DNA of 64,000 nucleotides from Marinobacter szutsaonensis (GCF_039523335.1 NZ_BAAAFC010000001.1:248001-312000), one strand, 5' to 3'. Positions 17,877 through 26,340 are shown, counted from the stretch's first letter. Notes: generated from the sequence alone by a model not told the origin. Numbers and translations are program-made.

Positions 17877-18287
17877 TCAGACGTCCACCACGCACTGGGC
17901 TTGCCAGTGCCCGCCTTTCTGCCCGACAAACAGCTCCGTTGCCGTGGCGCCCTTGACCTCCACCGCCGGTTGATGCCGCCCGATATCGACCGGCTCACCA
18001 TGGGCGATGCCTCTCAGCTCAGAGCCCTCGATGGTGACGTCAACATGGTGAAACAGCATGCGGCGGACTGCCATCTCGTAAATGATGGCGTTCAGGAAGG
18101 CGAGAAAGAGGAATTCGGGGTCGTTGTCAGTGGCTTCGATGATGACGGGTATACGGGGAATAACCAGTTCGGGCTCGGTAACAACCGCGGTAAGGGCAAC
18201 AGCAGCCTGCTCGAAGGCCTCGGCAAGGGTCTCACCCGCTCCCCGGATACCTTCATCAGCTTCGTGGTAGAAAAGTTCCCAGCTCAT
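17877..18287 (-). CDS. Archease
   Basis: A 136-aa archease, which lets RtcB perform multiple turnovers by speeding RtcB guanylylation. Family signs are FYHEADEGIRGAGETLAEAFEQAA at the N-terminus, with the metal-binding Asp in HEADEG, and a C-terminal segment ending in CVVDV with the conserved Asp. It is placed 30 bases upstream of rtcB in the same direction, giving an archease-rtcB operon, an arrangement known in bacteria and archaea. Confidence 0.9.
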   Translation of the reverse strand: MSWELFYHEADEGIRGAGETLAEAFEQAAVALTAVVTEPELVIPRIPVIIEATDNDPEFLFLAFLNAIIYEMAVRRMLFHHVDVTIEGSELRGIAHGEPVDIGRHQPAVEVKGATATELFVGQKGGHWQAQCVVDV

Positions 18288-18352
18288 TACAGGTGGCTCC
18301 CTGCCATCTCTGTCTCAGGCCATTATTGATACCCGGGAAGGAAAAGATCAAT

Positions 18353-18380
18353 AAAAAAGGCGCCCGGAGGCGCCTTCTTT
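18353..18380 (-). terminator. Rho-independent terminator after etfA
   Basis: Perfect stem GGCGCC-CGGA-GGCGCC (18359-18374), extended by AA/TT pairs. On the minus strand it is followed by TTTTTT, so it ends the etfBA transcript. The plus-strand side is also T-rich but weaker. Confidence 0.88.
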
Positions 18381-18396
18381 CAAGCCTTTCAGAAAG

Positions 18397-19338
18397 TTAC
18401 AGAACTTTCTTCAGCTCTTCTTCCAGCTGCGGAACTGCTTCGAACAGGTCCGCGACCAGGCCGTAATCGGCCACCTGGAAGATCGGGGCTTCTTCGTCCT
18501 TGTTGATCGCAACGATCACCTTGGAGTCAGACATACCCGCCAGGTGCTGGATGGCACCGGAGATGCCCACGGCAACGTACAGCTGCGGAGCAACGATCTT
18601 ACCGGTCTGACCCACCTGCATGTCGTTCGGCACGAAGCCGGCGTCAACGGCGGCACGGGACGCACCCACAGCGGCGCCCAGCAGATCAGCCACGTTCTCC
18701 AGCATCTTGAAGTTCTCGCCGTTCTGCATGCCACGGCCACCGGAGATCACGATGCCGGCAGAGGCCAGGTCCGGACGATCGGACTGAGCCAGCTCTTCCT
18801 TGACGAAAGAAGACAGGCCGGCGTCTTTCACTACGTCCAGCTGCTCAACGGCGGCGGAACCACCTTCAGCGGCAACCGGATCGAACGCGGTCGGACGAAC
18901 GGTGATGACCTTGATGCTGTCGCTGGACTTCACAGTCGCGATGGCATTACCGGCGTAGATCGGACGAACGAAGGTGTCGTCAGATTCGACGCGCATGATG
19001 TCGGACACCTGGGCAACGTCCAGCAGCGCAGCAACGCGCGGCATGAAGTCCTTGCCAGTGGTACCGGCAGCGGCCAGCACGTGGCTGTAGCCCTTGCCCA
19101 CTTCGGCGACCAGCTCACCCAGGTTCTCACCCAGGAAGTGACCATAAGCAGCGTTGTCGGCAACCAGAACCTTGTTCACGCCCTCGGCCTTGGCAGCAGC
19201 TTCGGCAACGGCACCACAGTTCTCGCCGGCAACCAGCACGTCGATGTCACCGCCAATGGCCTTGGCAGCCGCTACAACATTCAGGGTAGCCTGCTTCAGG
19301 CTGCTGTTGTCGTGTTCAGCAATTACCAGGATGCTCAT
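18397..19338 (-). CDS. etfA: Electron transfer flavoprotein subunit alpha
   Basis: A 313-aa alpha subunit that binds FAD in its C-terminal domain. The FAD-domain signature is visible: [12 protein letters not shown] near residues 204-215, then [38 protein letters not shown]. With EtfB it passes electrons from acyl-CoA dehydrogenases to ETF:quinone oxidoreductase, encoded divergently at 20507. It starts directly adjacent to the etfB stop and ends at a clear terminator. Confidence 0.97.
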   Translation of the reverse strand: MSILVIAEHDNSSLKQATLNVVAAAKAIGGDIDVLVAGENCGAVAEAAAKAEGVNKVLVADNAAYGHFLGENLGELVAEVGKGYSHVLAAAGTTGKDFMPRVAALLDVAQVSDIMRVESDDTFVRPIYAGNAIATVKSSDSIKVITVRPTAFDPVAAEGGSAAVEQLDVVKDAGLSSFVKEELAQSDRPDLASAGIVISGGRGMQNGENFKMLENVADLLGAAVGASRAAVDAGFVPNDMQVGQTGKIVAPQLYVAVGISGAIQHLAGMSDSKVIVAINKDEEAPIFQVADYGLVADLFEAVPQLEEELKKVL

Positions 19339-20088
19339 TTAGATCACCTTCGCTTCGTTCTTCAGTTTATCGACCAGCTCAGCTACGTCAGCCACCTTGA
19401 CACCCGCCTGGCGCGCGGCCGGGGCTTCGACTTTCAGGGTGGACAGGCGCGGGGCAATGTCGACGCCCAGATCAGCCGGGCTCATGTTGTCCAGCGGCTT
19501 CTTCTTGGCCTTCATGATGTTCGGCAGAGACGCGTAACGCGGCTCGTTCAGACGCAGGTCAGTGGTGACGACGGCCGGAAGGTTCAGGGAAACGGTCATC
19601 AGACCACCGTCTACCTCGCGGGTTACGTTGACCTTGTCGCCCTCAACAACCACTTCGGAAGCGAAGGTGCCCTGACCCATACCGGTCAGCGCGGCCAGCA
19701 TCTGGCCAGTCTGGTTGTTGTCGGAATCGATGGACTGCTTGCCGAGAATAACCAGCTTCGGCTCTTCCTTCTCAACAACAGCCTTCAGCAGCTTGGCCGC
19801 TTCGAGAGACTGGACCTCTTCGTCGGTCTCGACGTGGATACCACGGTCAGCACCCAGGGCCAGAGCGGTACGGATTTGCTCCTGTGCAGCCTTCGGGCCG
19901 ATGGAAACCACCACGATTTCACTGGCAACACCCTTTTCTTTCAGACGAACCGCTTCTTCAACAGCGATTTCGCAGAACGGGTTCATTGCCATCTTGACGT
20001 TGGCGAGGTCAACACCGGTGTTGTCCGGCTTGACGCGCACCTTCACGTTGTAGTCGATAACTCGTTTTACAGCGACCAGAACCTTCAT
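19339..20088 (-). CDS. etfB: Electron transfer flavoprotein subunit beta
   Basis: A 249-aa beta subunit of ETF, which also binds AMP. It begins [22 protein letters not shown] and contains [18 protein letters not shown] and the adenine-site region [14 protein letters not shown], all standard for EtfB. A GAGGAA ribosome binding site lies five bases before the ATG. It is the first gene of etfBA, which serves fatty-acid and amino-acid oxidation. Confidence 0.97.
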   Translation of the reverse strand: MKVLVAVKRVIDYNVKVRVKPDNTGVDLANVKMAMNPFCEIAVEEAVRLKEKGVASEIVVVSIGPKAAQEQIRTALALGADRGIHVETDEEVQSLEAAKLLKAVVEKEEPKLVILGKQSIDSDNNQTGQMLAALTGMGQGTFASEVVVEGDKVNVTREVDGGLMTVSLNLPAVVTTDLRLNEPRYASLPNIMKAKKKPLDNMSPADLGVDIAPRLSTLKVEAPAARQAGVKVADVAELVDKLKNEAKVI

Positions 20089-20336
20089 AGATTCCTCGTT
20101 CTTCTACGATGGGTTTAATGACTCGCAGTCCCCCGCGGAGCCTGCCGAAATTCAGTGCGCACTAATGATGGAGGCAATGGTCAGCAGAATCAATAGCCTC
20201 AAACGACGCGCAGGGACTGCTTTAAAAGCCAATTCGACGGTGTTGACCCGGATTGGCAATGAGACGATACTAAAAATCGACTCAAAACACACGATGTTTC
20301 GGTGCACACGTACAATGCCAAAGCTCAGGGAGAATT

Positions 20337-20356
20337 TCAAACAAACGTTTGTTTGA
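20337..20356. promoter_or_regulatory. Perfect 20-bp palindrome, probable TetR-type (PsrA-like) operator
   Basis: TCAAACAAACGTTTGTTTGA is a perfect inverted repeat built from CAAAC/GTTTG half-sites. Such half-sites are described for PsrA, a fatty-acid-responsive TetR regulator that controls etf and beta-oxidation genes in several Gammaproteobacteria. Placement between etfBA and the ETF oxidoreductase fits. The regulator itself is not in the window. Confidence 0.65.
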
Positions 20357-20376
20357 TTTCTCAAATACGGTATGCT
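20349..20376 (+). promoter_or_regulatory. Possible sigma-70 promoter of ETF:quinone oxidoreductase
   Basis: TTGTTT (20349-20354) and TATGCT (20371-20376) are separated by 16 bases. The -35 element lies inside the palindrome, so a bound regulator would block it. The -35 match is moderate. Confidence 0.4.
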
Positions 20377-20506
20377 TTCGGTTAAATTAGCCGGGGTATT
20401 CGGCTCGGGGCAGTCGTCTATAGGCAGTTTTACCGGTATGATGACGCCCCTGTAAATCGGCCTGCGGGCAAATAATTTCCAATAGAAGCTGTTTGAGGAG
20501 ACCAAC

Positions 20507-22159
20507 GTGGAACGCGAATCGATGGAATTTGATGTTCTGATCGTCGGCGGCGGCCCTGCGGGCCTGTCGGCAGCCTGCCGCGTCATGCAACTGGCGCAGG
20601 AAGCCGGCGAAGAACTGACCGTGTGTGTGGTAGAAAAGGGGTCTGAAATCGGTGCGCATATCCTCGCCGGTACCGTATTCGAGCCCACTGCCCTGAACGA
20701 ACTCTTCCCGGACTGGAAAGAGAAAGGCGCTCCCCTGAACACGCCGGTTACCCGGGACGACATCTTCCTGCTGAAGAACCAGGAAAACGCCACCAAGATC
20801 CCGAATGCCTTTGTGCCCAAGAACATGCACAACCACGGCAACTACATCATCAGTCTGGGCAACCTGTGCCGATGGCTCGCCGAACAGGCCGAGCAGCTGG
20901 GCGTTGAAGTATACCCGGGCTTCGCCGCGGCCGAGACCATTGTTGAAGATGGCCAGGTCAAGGGCATCATCACCGGTGATATGGGCGTGGCCCGTGACGG
21001 TTCCGAGAAAGACGGCTACATGCCGGGCATGGAACTGCGCGCCAAGTACACCTTGTTCACCGAAGGTTGCCGCGGTCACCTGGGCAAGCGCCTGATCAAC
21101 GATTTCAAACTGGATGAAGGCAAGGATCCGCAGCACTACGGTATTGGCATCAAGGAGCTGTGGGACATCGATCCGGCCAAACACGAGCCGGGCCTGGTCG
21201 TCCACACCACCGGCTGGCCGCTGAACGAATCCGGCTCCACCGGCGGTTCCTTCCTTTATCACCTGGAAAACGGCCAGGTTTACGTAGGCCTGATCACCGA
21301 TCTGTCCTACAGCAACCCGCACCTGAGCCCGTTTGAAGAATTCCAGCGCCTCAAGCTGCATCCGGAAATCAGCAAGTACCTGGAAGGCGGCAAGCGCGTG
21401 TCCTACGGCGCCCGTGCCATTGCCAAGGGTGGCTACAACGCCCTGCCGAAGATGAGCTTCCCGGGCGGCCTGCTGCTGGGCTGTGACGCCGGCACGCTGA
21501 ACAGCTCCAAGATCAAGGGTTCCCACACTGCCATGAAGTCCGGCCTGCTGGGTGCGGAAGCGGTGTTCGAGGCGCTGAAGGAAGGAAAGAGTGGTGAGGA
21601 AATCACCAGCTTCCAGCAGCGCTTCGAGGACAGCTGGCTGTACAAGGAGCTCTACGCCGAGCGGAACTTCGGCCCGGCCATGCACAAGTTCGGCAACGTG
21701 GTTGGCGGCGCCATCGCCTTCTTCGAGCAGAACATCCTGCGCGGCAGCCTGCCGATCACTTTCCACGATACCACTCCGGACTATGCCACACTGAAGCCGG
21801 CGTCTGAGGCCAAGAAGATCAACTATCCGAAGCCGGATAACAAGCTGACCTTCGACCGCCTGTCCTCGGTGTTCATCTCCAACACCAACCACGAGGAAGA
21901 CCAGCCGGTTCACCTGAAGCTGACCGATCCGGATATCCCGCTGAAGGAGAACCTGCCGAAATACGACGAGCCCGCGCAGCGCTACTGCCCGGCCGGCGTA
22001 TACGAAGTCGTCGAAGCGGAAGACGGCAGCGGCAAGAAGTTCCAGATCAACGCCCAGAACTGTGTTCACTGCAAGACCTGTGACATCAAGGATCCTGCCC
22101 AGAACATCAACTGGGTGACCCCGGAAGGGGGCGGCGGCCCGAACTATCCGAACATGTAA
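20507..22159 (+). CDS. Electron transfer flavoprotein-ubiquinone oxidoreductase
   Basis: A 550-aa membrane-associated flavo-iron-sulfur enzyme that moves electrons from ETF to ubiquinone. FAD-binding FDVLIVGGGPAGLSAA is at residues 8-23. The C-terminal ferredoxin-like domain provides the 4Fe-4S ligands, Cys in RYCPAGVYE and in NCVHCKTCDIKDP. The start is GTG at 20507 with GAGGAG at 20495-20500; the ATG five codons later has no such site. It is divergent from etfBA and would complete the pathway from acyl-CoA dehydrogenases to the quinone pool that also feeds the bd oxidase. Confidence 0.96.
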   Translation: MERESMEFDVLIVGGGPAGLSAACRVMQLAQEAGEELTVCVVEKGSEIGAHILAGTVFEPTALNELFPDWKEKGAPLNTPVTRDDIFLLKNQENATKIPNAFVPKNMHNHGNYIISLGNLCRWLAEQAEQLGVEVYPGFAAAETIVEDGQVKGIITGDMGVARDGSEKDGYMPGMELRAKYTLFTEGCRGHLGKRLINDFKLDEGKDPQHYGIGIKELWDIDPAKHEPGLVVHTTGWPLNESGSTGGSFLYHLENGQVYVGLITDLSYSNPHLSPFEEFQRLKLHPEISKYLEGGKRVSYGARAIAKGGYNALPKMSFPGGLLLGCDAGTLNSSKIKGSHTAMKSGLLGAEAVFEALKEGKSGEEITSFQQRFEDSWLYKELYAERNFGPAMHKFGNVVGGAIAFFEQNILRGSLPITFHDTTPDYATLKPASEAKKINYPKPDNKLTFDRLSSVFISNTNHEEDQPVHLKLTDPDIPLKENLPKYDEPAQRYCPAGVYEVVEAEDGSGKKFQINAQNCVHCKTCDIKDPAQNINWVTPEGGGGPNYPNM

Positions 22160-22182
22160 GCTTCGGAGTTCGAGGTGAACAT

Positions 22183-22219
22183 GGGGTCAGATGAAAGCTT
22201 TCATCTGACCCCTTTTTTT
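22183..22219 (+). terminator. Palindromic repeat copy 1, forming an intrinsic terminator
   Basis: A 30-bp perfect palindrome (22183-22212; arm GGGGTCAGATGAAAG) followed by seven T residues, 23 bases after the ETF oxidoreductase stop. It belongs to the same repeat family as the following copies but is the only fully symmetric one, and its T-tract makes it a good rho-independent terminator. Confidence 0.75.
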
Positions 22220-22242
22220 GCCTGAAATTTGGGAGTAACTCA

Positions 22243-22272
22243 GGGGTCTGAAGAAAGCCTTCTTCTGACCCC
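22243..22272 (+). repeat. Palindromic repeat copy 2
   Basis: Left arm GGGGTCTGAAGAA and right arm TTCTTCTGACCCC pair except at arm position 7, where T faces T. Its left flank on the complementary strand reads CTGAGT, shared with copies 6 and 7. Confidence 0.85.
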
Positions 22273-22303
22273 ATCTTCAACCTTGCCCCCAATTATTCCA
22301 GAC

Positions 22304-22336
22304 ACAAAAAAACGGCCCACAAGGGACCGTTTTTCG
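22304..22336 (+). terminator. Stem-loop terminator between repeats
   Basis: ACGGCCC and GGGACCGT pair with one bulged A around an ACAA loop, flanked by A-rich and T-rich tracts. It could terminate from either side, serving the ETF oxidoreductase or the FKBP gene. Confidence 0.6.
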
Positions 22337-22375
22337 CAGAGGCGGGAGGAGGATCCAGGTTGGGGTCAAACCCCA

Positions 22376-22405
22376 GGGGTCTGAAGAAAACCTTCTTCTG
22401 ACCCC
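22376..22405 (+). repeat. Palindromic repeat copy 3
   Basis: Same arms and same T-T mismatch at arm position 7 as copy 2, and the same right-hand flank (a TT(G/C)AA(G/A)AT-type sequence and CAAGG on the complementary strand). Copies 2 and 3 have the same orientation. Confidence 0.85.
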
Positions 22406-22461
22406 ATTTTGAACCTTGCCCGCGTTTCCAGCAGGCTTGGTTTCGGGGATGGCCTTAAGTT

Positions 22462-22492
22462 GGGGTCAGATGAAAAAATTTCATCAGACCCC
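22462..22492 (-). repeat. Palindromic repeat copy 4
   Basis: Arms GGGGTCAGATGAA and TTCATCAGACCCC with an A-A mismatch at arm position 7, so it is inverted relative to copies 2 and 3. It shares flanks (CTTAAGTT before, CCCCGTTGCCAT after) with copy 5, 68 bases downstream. Confidence 0.85.
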
Positions 22493-22529
22493 GTTGCCAT
22501 GGGACCCGGCTTGGGGGAGGCTTTAAGTT

Positions 22530-22559
22530 GGGGTCAGATGAAGGCTTTCATCAGACCCC
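22530..22559 (-). repeat. Palindromic repeat copy 5
   Basis: Same arms and A-A mismatch as copy 4. The flanks (TTTAAGTT and CCCCGCTGCCAT) show that copies 4 and 5 arose as a tandem duplication with a 68-base period. Confidence 0.85.
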
Positions 22560-22601
22560 GCTGCCATACCCCATTGCCCTTCCTCGCCTTCAGGCGCGAC
22601 T

Positions 22602-23063
22602 TCAGTGCACGTGGCCGTGCTCTTGCTCTTCTTCGGTCGCGTCGCGGGTCTCGACTACCTCCACGTCGAAGTGCAGGGTCTGACCAGCCAGCGGGTGGTT
22701 GGCATCGATGGTGACGGTCTCGTCACCAACTTCCACTACACGTACGATCTGGGGGCCGCCCGGAGTCTGTGCCTGGAACTGCATTCCCGGCTCGATGGTG
22801 TCAACGCCTTCAAAGGCAGAGCGAGGAACCGGCTGGATCAGTTCTTCGTTTACTTCGCCGTAGCCTTCTGCCGGCTCAACGGAAACCTTCACCTGATCAC
22901 CAGAGTCCTTCTCGGTCAATGCACTTTCCAGACCACCGATGATGTTCTGTGCGCCTTCCAGGTAAGTCAGCGGCTCACGACCTTCTACACGGGAGGAATC
23001 GAGTTGCTCTCCCTGGTCGTTGGTGAGGGTGTAATGAATGGTAACAACACGAGGTTGGGCCAT
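22602..23063 (-). CDS. FKBP-type peptidyl-prolyl isomerase (SlyD-like)
   Basis: A 153-aa cis-trans prolyl isomerase and chaperone. It has the FKBP strand pattern at the N-terminus (VVTIHYTLTNDQGEQLDSS), the insert-in-flap region (QPVPRSAFEGVDTIEPGMQF) and a C-terminal NHPLAGQTLHFDVEVVE, the hallmark of SlyD/FkpB-type proteins. The tail is short and acidic, ending in HGHVH instead of the long His/Cys-rich metal-binding tail of E. coli SlyD. A TAAAATGG start context with AGGAGA upstream supports this ATG. Confidence 0.92.
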   Translation of the reverse strand: MAQPRVVTIHYTLTNDQGEQLDSSRVEGREPLTYLEGAQNIIGGLESALTEKDSGDQVKVSVEPAEGYGEVNEELIQPVPRSAFEGVDTIEPGMQFQAQTPGGPQIVRVVEVGDETVTIDANHPLAGQTLHFDVEVVETRDATEEEQEHGHVH

Positions 23064-23264
23064 TTTATCTCCTTGCGTGTCGCAATGACTGCATTTATGA
23101 ATTAAGGCAATCGAAAGTGATCATGAACAGCCGGACTGCACAGAGGGACTAACGACCACCGGGCCTCGTTAGAGAGCCAGGCTCGATAACAAGTAAGAAA
23201 ACATAGTCTAACAAGTGACAGGTTTCGTTTTCTACCGTGATTGATGGGGGCAGGCCGGAGTTTT

Positions 23265-23831
23265 TCAACCGCCCTGCCCGACTTTCCAGAACTTTCCGTG
23301 ACTCAGGACGCCATAAATGGTTTCACCGGCGTCTTCCTTCTCGACCACGAGGTCCGCCAGCTCGTAGAAAGCCGCGGTAACAACCCGCGCCTCGACACCG
23401 TGACGAACCTTGATGACCGGCCGCGGCTCGCCTGAATCCGGATACTGCCCCACTTCCAGCGGATGCTCGTCACTGATCTCCAGTGTTTCGCCCACGTTAG
23501 TGGTTAGGGTCAGCACCTGATCATCGCGAGTGCCCTGCACCTCCAGGGAATGCGCCAGCAGCGGTGTATCCTCTACCTGGATGCGCCATTTCTCCACCGG
23601 CGTCACGAGGTAGAACTCCCCGTCCTCCTCACGCCGCAGGATGGTGGAGAACAGCCGGACGATGGCCTCGCGGCCCAGGGGCTCGCCCTTGAAAATCCAC
23701 TGGCCGTCCCGGCGAATCACCATGTCCATGTCCCCGGACAGCTCCGGGTGCCACTGATCCAGTGGCGGGAGTCCCGGCTTCTTGACGGTCTCCTCGACTT
23801 CTTTGGCAAACGTTTCCGGATTCTTGCCCAT
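23265..23831 (-). CDS. DUF1285 family protein
   Basis: A 188-aa cytoplasmic protein fitting DUF1285 (DMVIRRDGQWIFKGEPLGREAIVRLFSTILRR region, then EKWRIQVEDTPLLA). The start at 23831 follows TAGGAGG on its strand; a longer upstream frame would run through the radical SAM gene. The function is unknown. It is 13 bases downstream of the radical SAM gene in the same direction and likely shares a transcript with it, sixA and gpsA. Confidence 0.85.
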   Translation of the reverse strand: MGKNPETFAKEVEETVKKPGLPPLDQWHPELSGDMDMVIRRDGQWIFKGEPLGREAIVRLFSTILRREEDGEFYLVTPVEKWRIQVEDTPLLAHSLEVQGTRDDQVLTLTTNVGETLEISDEHPLEVGQYPDSGEPRPVIKVRHGVEARVVTAAFYELADLVVEKEDAGETIYGVLSHGKFWKVGQGG

Positions 23832-23844
23832 GGCTCGGTGCCTC

Positions 23845-24741
23845 CTAGAGTCCACGCATCCATTCTGCCCGCAGCGGCGCGGCGCCTGGATTGCTGATGG
23901 CGAGATTGACCTGGTCCAGCAGCTTTGGCTTGTCCCGGCCGAGAATGCCCTTGAGCACCAGGTAGTTGGAGGCGTGATCGCTCCGGAACACGGTTTTCTC
24001 CAATTCAAGATGCTCAAGGAACAGGCGGATTTCCTCAAACAGTCCCTGCTGGGACAGCGGGACAAAGTCATCCCCGAAGCCGGCGCGAAAGCGTTCCTCC
24101 CCCTGGGGGAAGCTCACCACCAGGGTCGAGAGGTAATCCGGCAGGGTTTCGTTGCATAGCAGCGCCGTGTTGATGGCATGCTGCCGGGACAGGACTTCAC
24201 CACCCAGACCGTTCAGGACCATCACAGAGCTGGTAAGCCCGGCTTCCCGGATCTTGACCAGGGCCGAGCGGGTGGACTCCCAGGTTTCGCCCTTGTTTAC
24301 CCGGCGAAGCACCTCGTCATCACCGGATTCCATGCCAACGTACAGGATAGCCAGTCCGGCTTCCCGGAGTTCCGCCAGCTCCTCGACGCTTTTCTTCGCC
24401 AGGTTCCGTGGCAGGCAGTAACTGGACACCCGCTGCAAATCCGGGAACGCGGCCTTGAGGTCGGCGAGAATCTCGAGCAGCCGCCGGGTTGGCAGAACCA
24501 TAGCATCGCCGTCGGCCAGGAATACCCGCCGGACGCCGCCCAGGGTTTTCGCCGCGTTTTCGATATCCCTGTGAATGTCTTCCGGCTTGCGGGCCCGGAA
24601 CTTCTTCTGGGGCTGGGTGTACATCTCGCAAAAGGTGCACTTGTTCCAGGAGCAGCCGTTGGTCACCGGCAGTATCAGGGATTTGGCTTCACTCGGTGGA
24701 CGAAACACCGGCTCGACATAGTCGATGGGAAAGCTGTACAT
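23845..24741 (-). CDS. Radical SAM protein
   Basis: A 298-aa radical SAM enzyme. The cluster-binding cysteines are at NGCSWNKCTFCEMY near residues 28-41, that is C-x4-C-x2-C, one residue longer than the classical C-x3-C-x2-C spacing. The SAM-binding region shows GGVRRVFLADGDAMVL, and GMESGDDEVLRRVNKG is the conserved Elp3/HemN-like segment. The substrate is unknown. It heads a probable operon with DUF1285 downstream. Confidence 0.88.
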   Translation of the reverse strand: MYSFPIDYVEPVFRPPSEAKSLILPVTNGCSWNKCTFCEMYTQPQKKFRARKPEDIHRDIENAAKTLGGVRRVFLADGDAMVLPTRRLLEILADLKAAFPDLQRVSSYCLPRNLAKKSVEELAELREAGLAILYVGMESGDDEVLRRVNKGETWESTRSALVKIREAGLTSSVMVLNGLGGEVLSRQHAINTALLCNETLPDYLSTLVVSFPQGEERFRAGFGDDFVPLSQQGLFEEIRLFLEHLELEKTVFRSDHASNYLVLKGILGRDKPKLLDQVNLAISNPGAAPLRAEWMRGL

Positions 24742-24778
24742 AGGTGCTTCCGAAATCAGAAAGTGTTTGTGGGTAAGA

Positions 24779-25228
24779 TCAGGGCAAAAACTGGGCTTTC
24801 AAGTCCGCGCAACCCGGCCCCACCACGGGCATGTCCAGACACACCGCCTGGGCCGTCATGAAGGGAATACCGCGGCGGTGGCCATCCACCAGCAGAGTGG
24901 ACAGGCTGCCGACAAACGGCATGTGGGAGACGATCAGCAACCGGGATTCCCGAACTTCCAGAAGGGCATCCAGGCAAGCACCGGGGTCATCATCCGGGGT
25001 GATGAAATCCTTCTCGTCAATCCGGCAGTTGAGGATCTCGGACATGATTCCCGCAGTCTGACGAGCCCGGACAAAGGGGCTGCTCCAGATCAGGGACGGC
25101 CGCCAGGGGGATTCCGCAATACGGTGAGCAACGGCTCCGACCCCTTCCCTACCGGCTTCTGTCAGTTCCCGCTCCTGGTCCAGAGTGTGCCAACCGGCCT
25201 CGCCGTGGCGCATGATGATCAGTTGCAC
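24779..25228 (-). CDS. sixA: Phosphohistidine phosphatase SixA
   Basis: A 149-aa histidine phosphatase superfamily protein. The catalytic MRHGEAGWH is at residues 6-14 and the second-half His motif VSHMPFVGSL near 99-108. SixA dephosphorylates phosphohistidine on HPt domains or on the nitrogen PTS protein NPr. It lies 21 bases downstream of gpsA in the same direction, a gpsA-sixA arrangement I also know from pseudomonads. Confidence 0.9.
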   Translation of the reverse strand: MQLIIMRHGEAGWHTLDQERELTEAGREGVGAVAHRIAESPWRPSLIWSSPFVRARQTAGIMSEILNCRIDEKDFITPDDDPGACLDALLEVRESRLLIVSHMPFVGSLSTLLVDGHRRGIPFMTAQAVCLDMPVVGPGCADLKAQFLP

Positions 25229-25249
25229 GGGAACCTCCGATCCTTCCGG

Positions 25250-26323
25250 TTACTGGCTGATGGTGCGGGGCAGGATGAACTCCACGTCGGAATTCTGGAC
25301 TGCCATCATCAGGCTGTTGATTACCGCCTTGATCGACGCCGTGCCGTAGAGGATTTCGTAAAGCCCGCGTACCAGCGGCATGTAGATGCCGATCGCCTCG
25401 GACTTTTCCTTCACCAGCTTCAGGGTATAGATACCCTCAGCCACCTGCCCCAGCTCCTTCACGGCATCATCCAGGTTCTGGCCCTTGCCGATTGCATAGC
25501 CGACCCGGAAGTTACGGCTCTTGGAGGAAGTACAGGTCACGATCAGGTCGCCCACGCCGGCCAGGCCCATGAAGGTCATGGGGTTGGCGCCCAGGCTCAC
25601 GGCGAAGCGGCTCATTTCCGCCAGCCCGCGGGTAATCAGCATGGCCTTGGCGTTTTCGCCCATATCCAGCGCCGAGGCCAGGCCTGCGACAATGGCATAG
25701 ATGTTCTTCAGTGCCCCGGCCAGCTCAACGCCGTAAACATCGACGTTGGCGTAGACACGGAAATACTCGCAGCCGAGCAGATCCTGAACGGTACGGCGCA
25801 CATCCGGATCCTTGGCGGCAATCACGGTGGCCGTTAAATCCCGGGCCGCAATTTCTGCTGCCAGGTTCGGACCGCTCAGTACACCAATCTGGCAGCGGGG
25901 AATTTCTTCCTGCAGGATCTCGCTCATCAGCTTGAAGCCGTGCTCTTCAATGCCCTTGGTAAGGCTGACCACGATCTGGCCATCGCGAAAATCGTTGCTG
26001 TGCTCACGGATAACCGCCCGGAAAGCCTTGCTGGGTATGGCGACAAAGACAACTTCCGCCTTGCTCACAGCGTGGACCAGATCGGTCGTGGGCTCGATAT
26101 CGCCCTCGAGTTTCACGCCTGGCATGTAGCGGCTGTTGATGCCGGTTTTGCGGATTTCGTCGGCCTGGGCCTGGTCCCGCATCCAGAAATGTACCCGGTG
26201 GCCATTTTCACCCAGTACCTTGGTCATGGCGGTTCCGAAACTGCCGCCGCCCAGTACTGCAACGTCATGTGGCGGGTTCTGGGCCCCTGAATCGCGGGAC
26301 GCATTGGTATCAGACATAGTCAT
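25250..26323 (-). CDS. gpsA: Glycerol-3-phosphate dehydrogenase [NAD(P)+]
   Basis: A 357-aa soluble enzyme that reduces dihydroxyacetone phosphate to sn-glycerol-3-phosphate for phospholipid synthesis. Rossmann motif [12 protein letters not shown] is near residues 23-34, and the catalytic-Lys segment [12 protein letters not shown] and the [14 protein letters not shown] segment are present. A second ATG two codons in (26317) has better spacing to the weak GGA site and may be the real start. The STAS gene lies 17 bases upstream in the same direction. Confidence 0.96.
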   Translation of the reverse strand: MTMSDTNASRDSGAQNPPHDVAVLGGGSFGTAMTKVLGENGHRVHFWMRDQAQADEIRKTGINSRYMPGVKLEGDIEPTTDLVHAVSKAEVVFVAIPSKAFRAVIREHSNDFRDGQIVVSLTKGIEEHGFKLMSEILQEEIPRCQIGVLSGPNLAAEIAARDLTATVIAAKDPDVRRTVQDLLGCEYFRVYANVDVYGVELAGALKNIYAIVAGLASALDMGENAKAMLITRGLAEMSRFAVSLGANPMTFMGLAGVGDLIVTCTSSKSRNFRVGYAIGKGQNLDDAVKELGQVAEGIYTLKLVKEKSEAIGIYMPLVRGLYEILYGTASIKAVINSLMMAVQNSDVEFILPRTISQ

Positions 26324-26340
26324 TCCGTGTTGTTATCGGA

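Larger units (their letters stand above)
20089..20506. other. Divergent control region between etfBA and ETF:quinone oxidoreductase
   Basis: A 418-base region without a convincing gene. It holds a perfect 20-bp palindrome and a plausible promoter toward the oxidoreductase (listed separately). The stretch 20160-20330 shows no clear signal to me. Confidence 0.6.
22160..22601. other. Repeat-rich intergenic region
   Basis: A 442-base region without genes, holding five copies of a GGGGTC...GACCCC palindrome and one additional stem-loop terminator (each listed separately). It separates two convergent genes, the ETF oxidoreductase and the FKBP isomerase. Confidence 0.8.

Noticed and set aside
18544..20118. 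524-codon plus-strand frame opposite etfA and etfB
   Set aside because: Antisense shadow of two clearly identified genes.
20165..20356. 63-codon plus-strand frame in the etf control region
   Set aside because: No good ribosome binding site, no recognisable protein features, and it runs through the operator palindrome.
20387..22069. 560-codon minus-strand frame opposite the ETF oxidoreductase gene
   Set aside because: Antisense shadow; no domain recognised and no translation signal.
22183..22559. CRISPR array as an explanation for the repeated palindromes
   Set aside because: Copies vary in sequence and orientation, spacing is irregular, there are no unique spacers of constant size and no cas genes.
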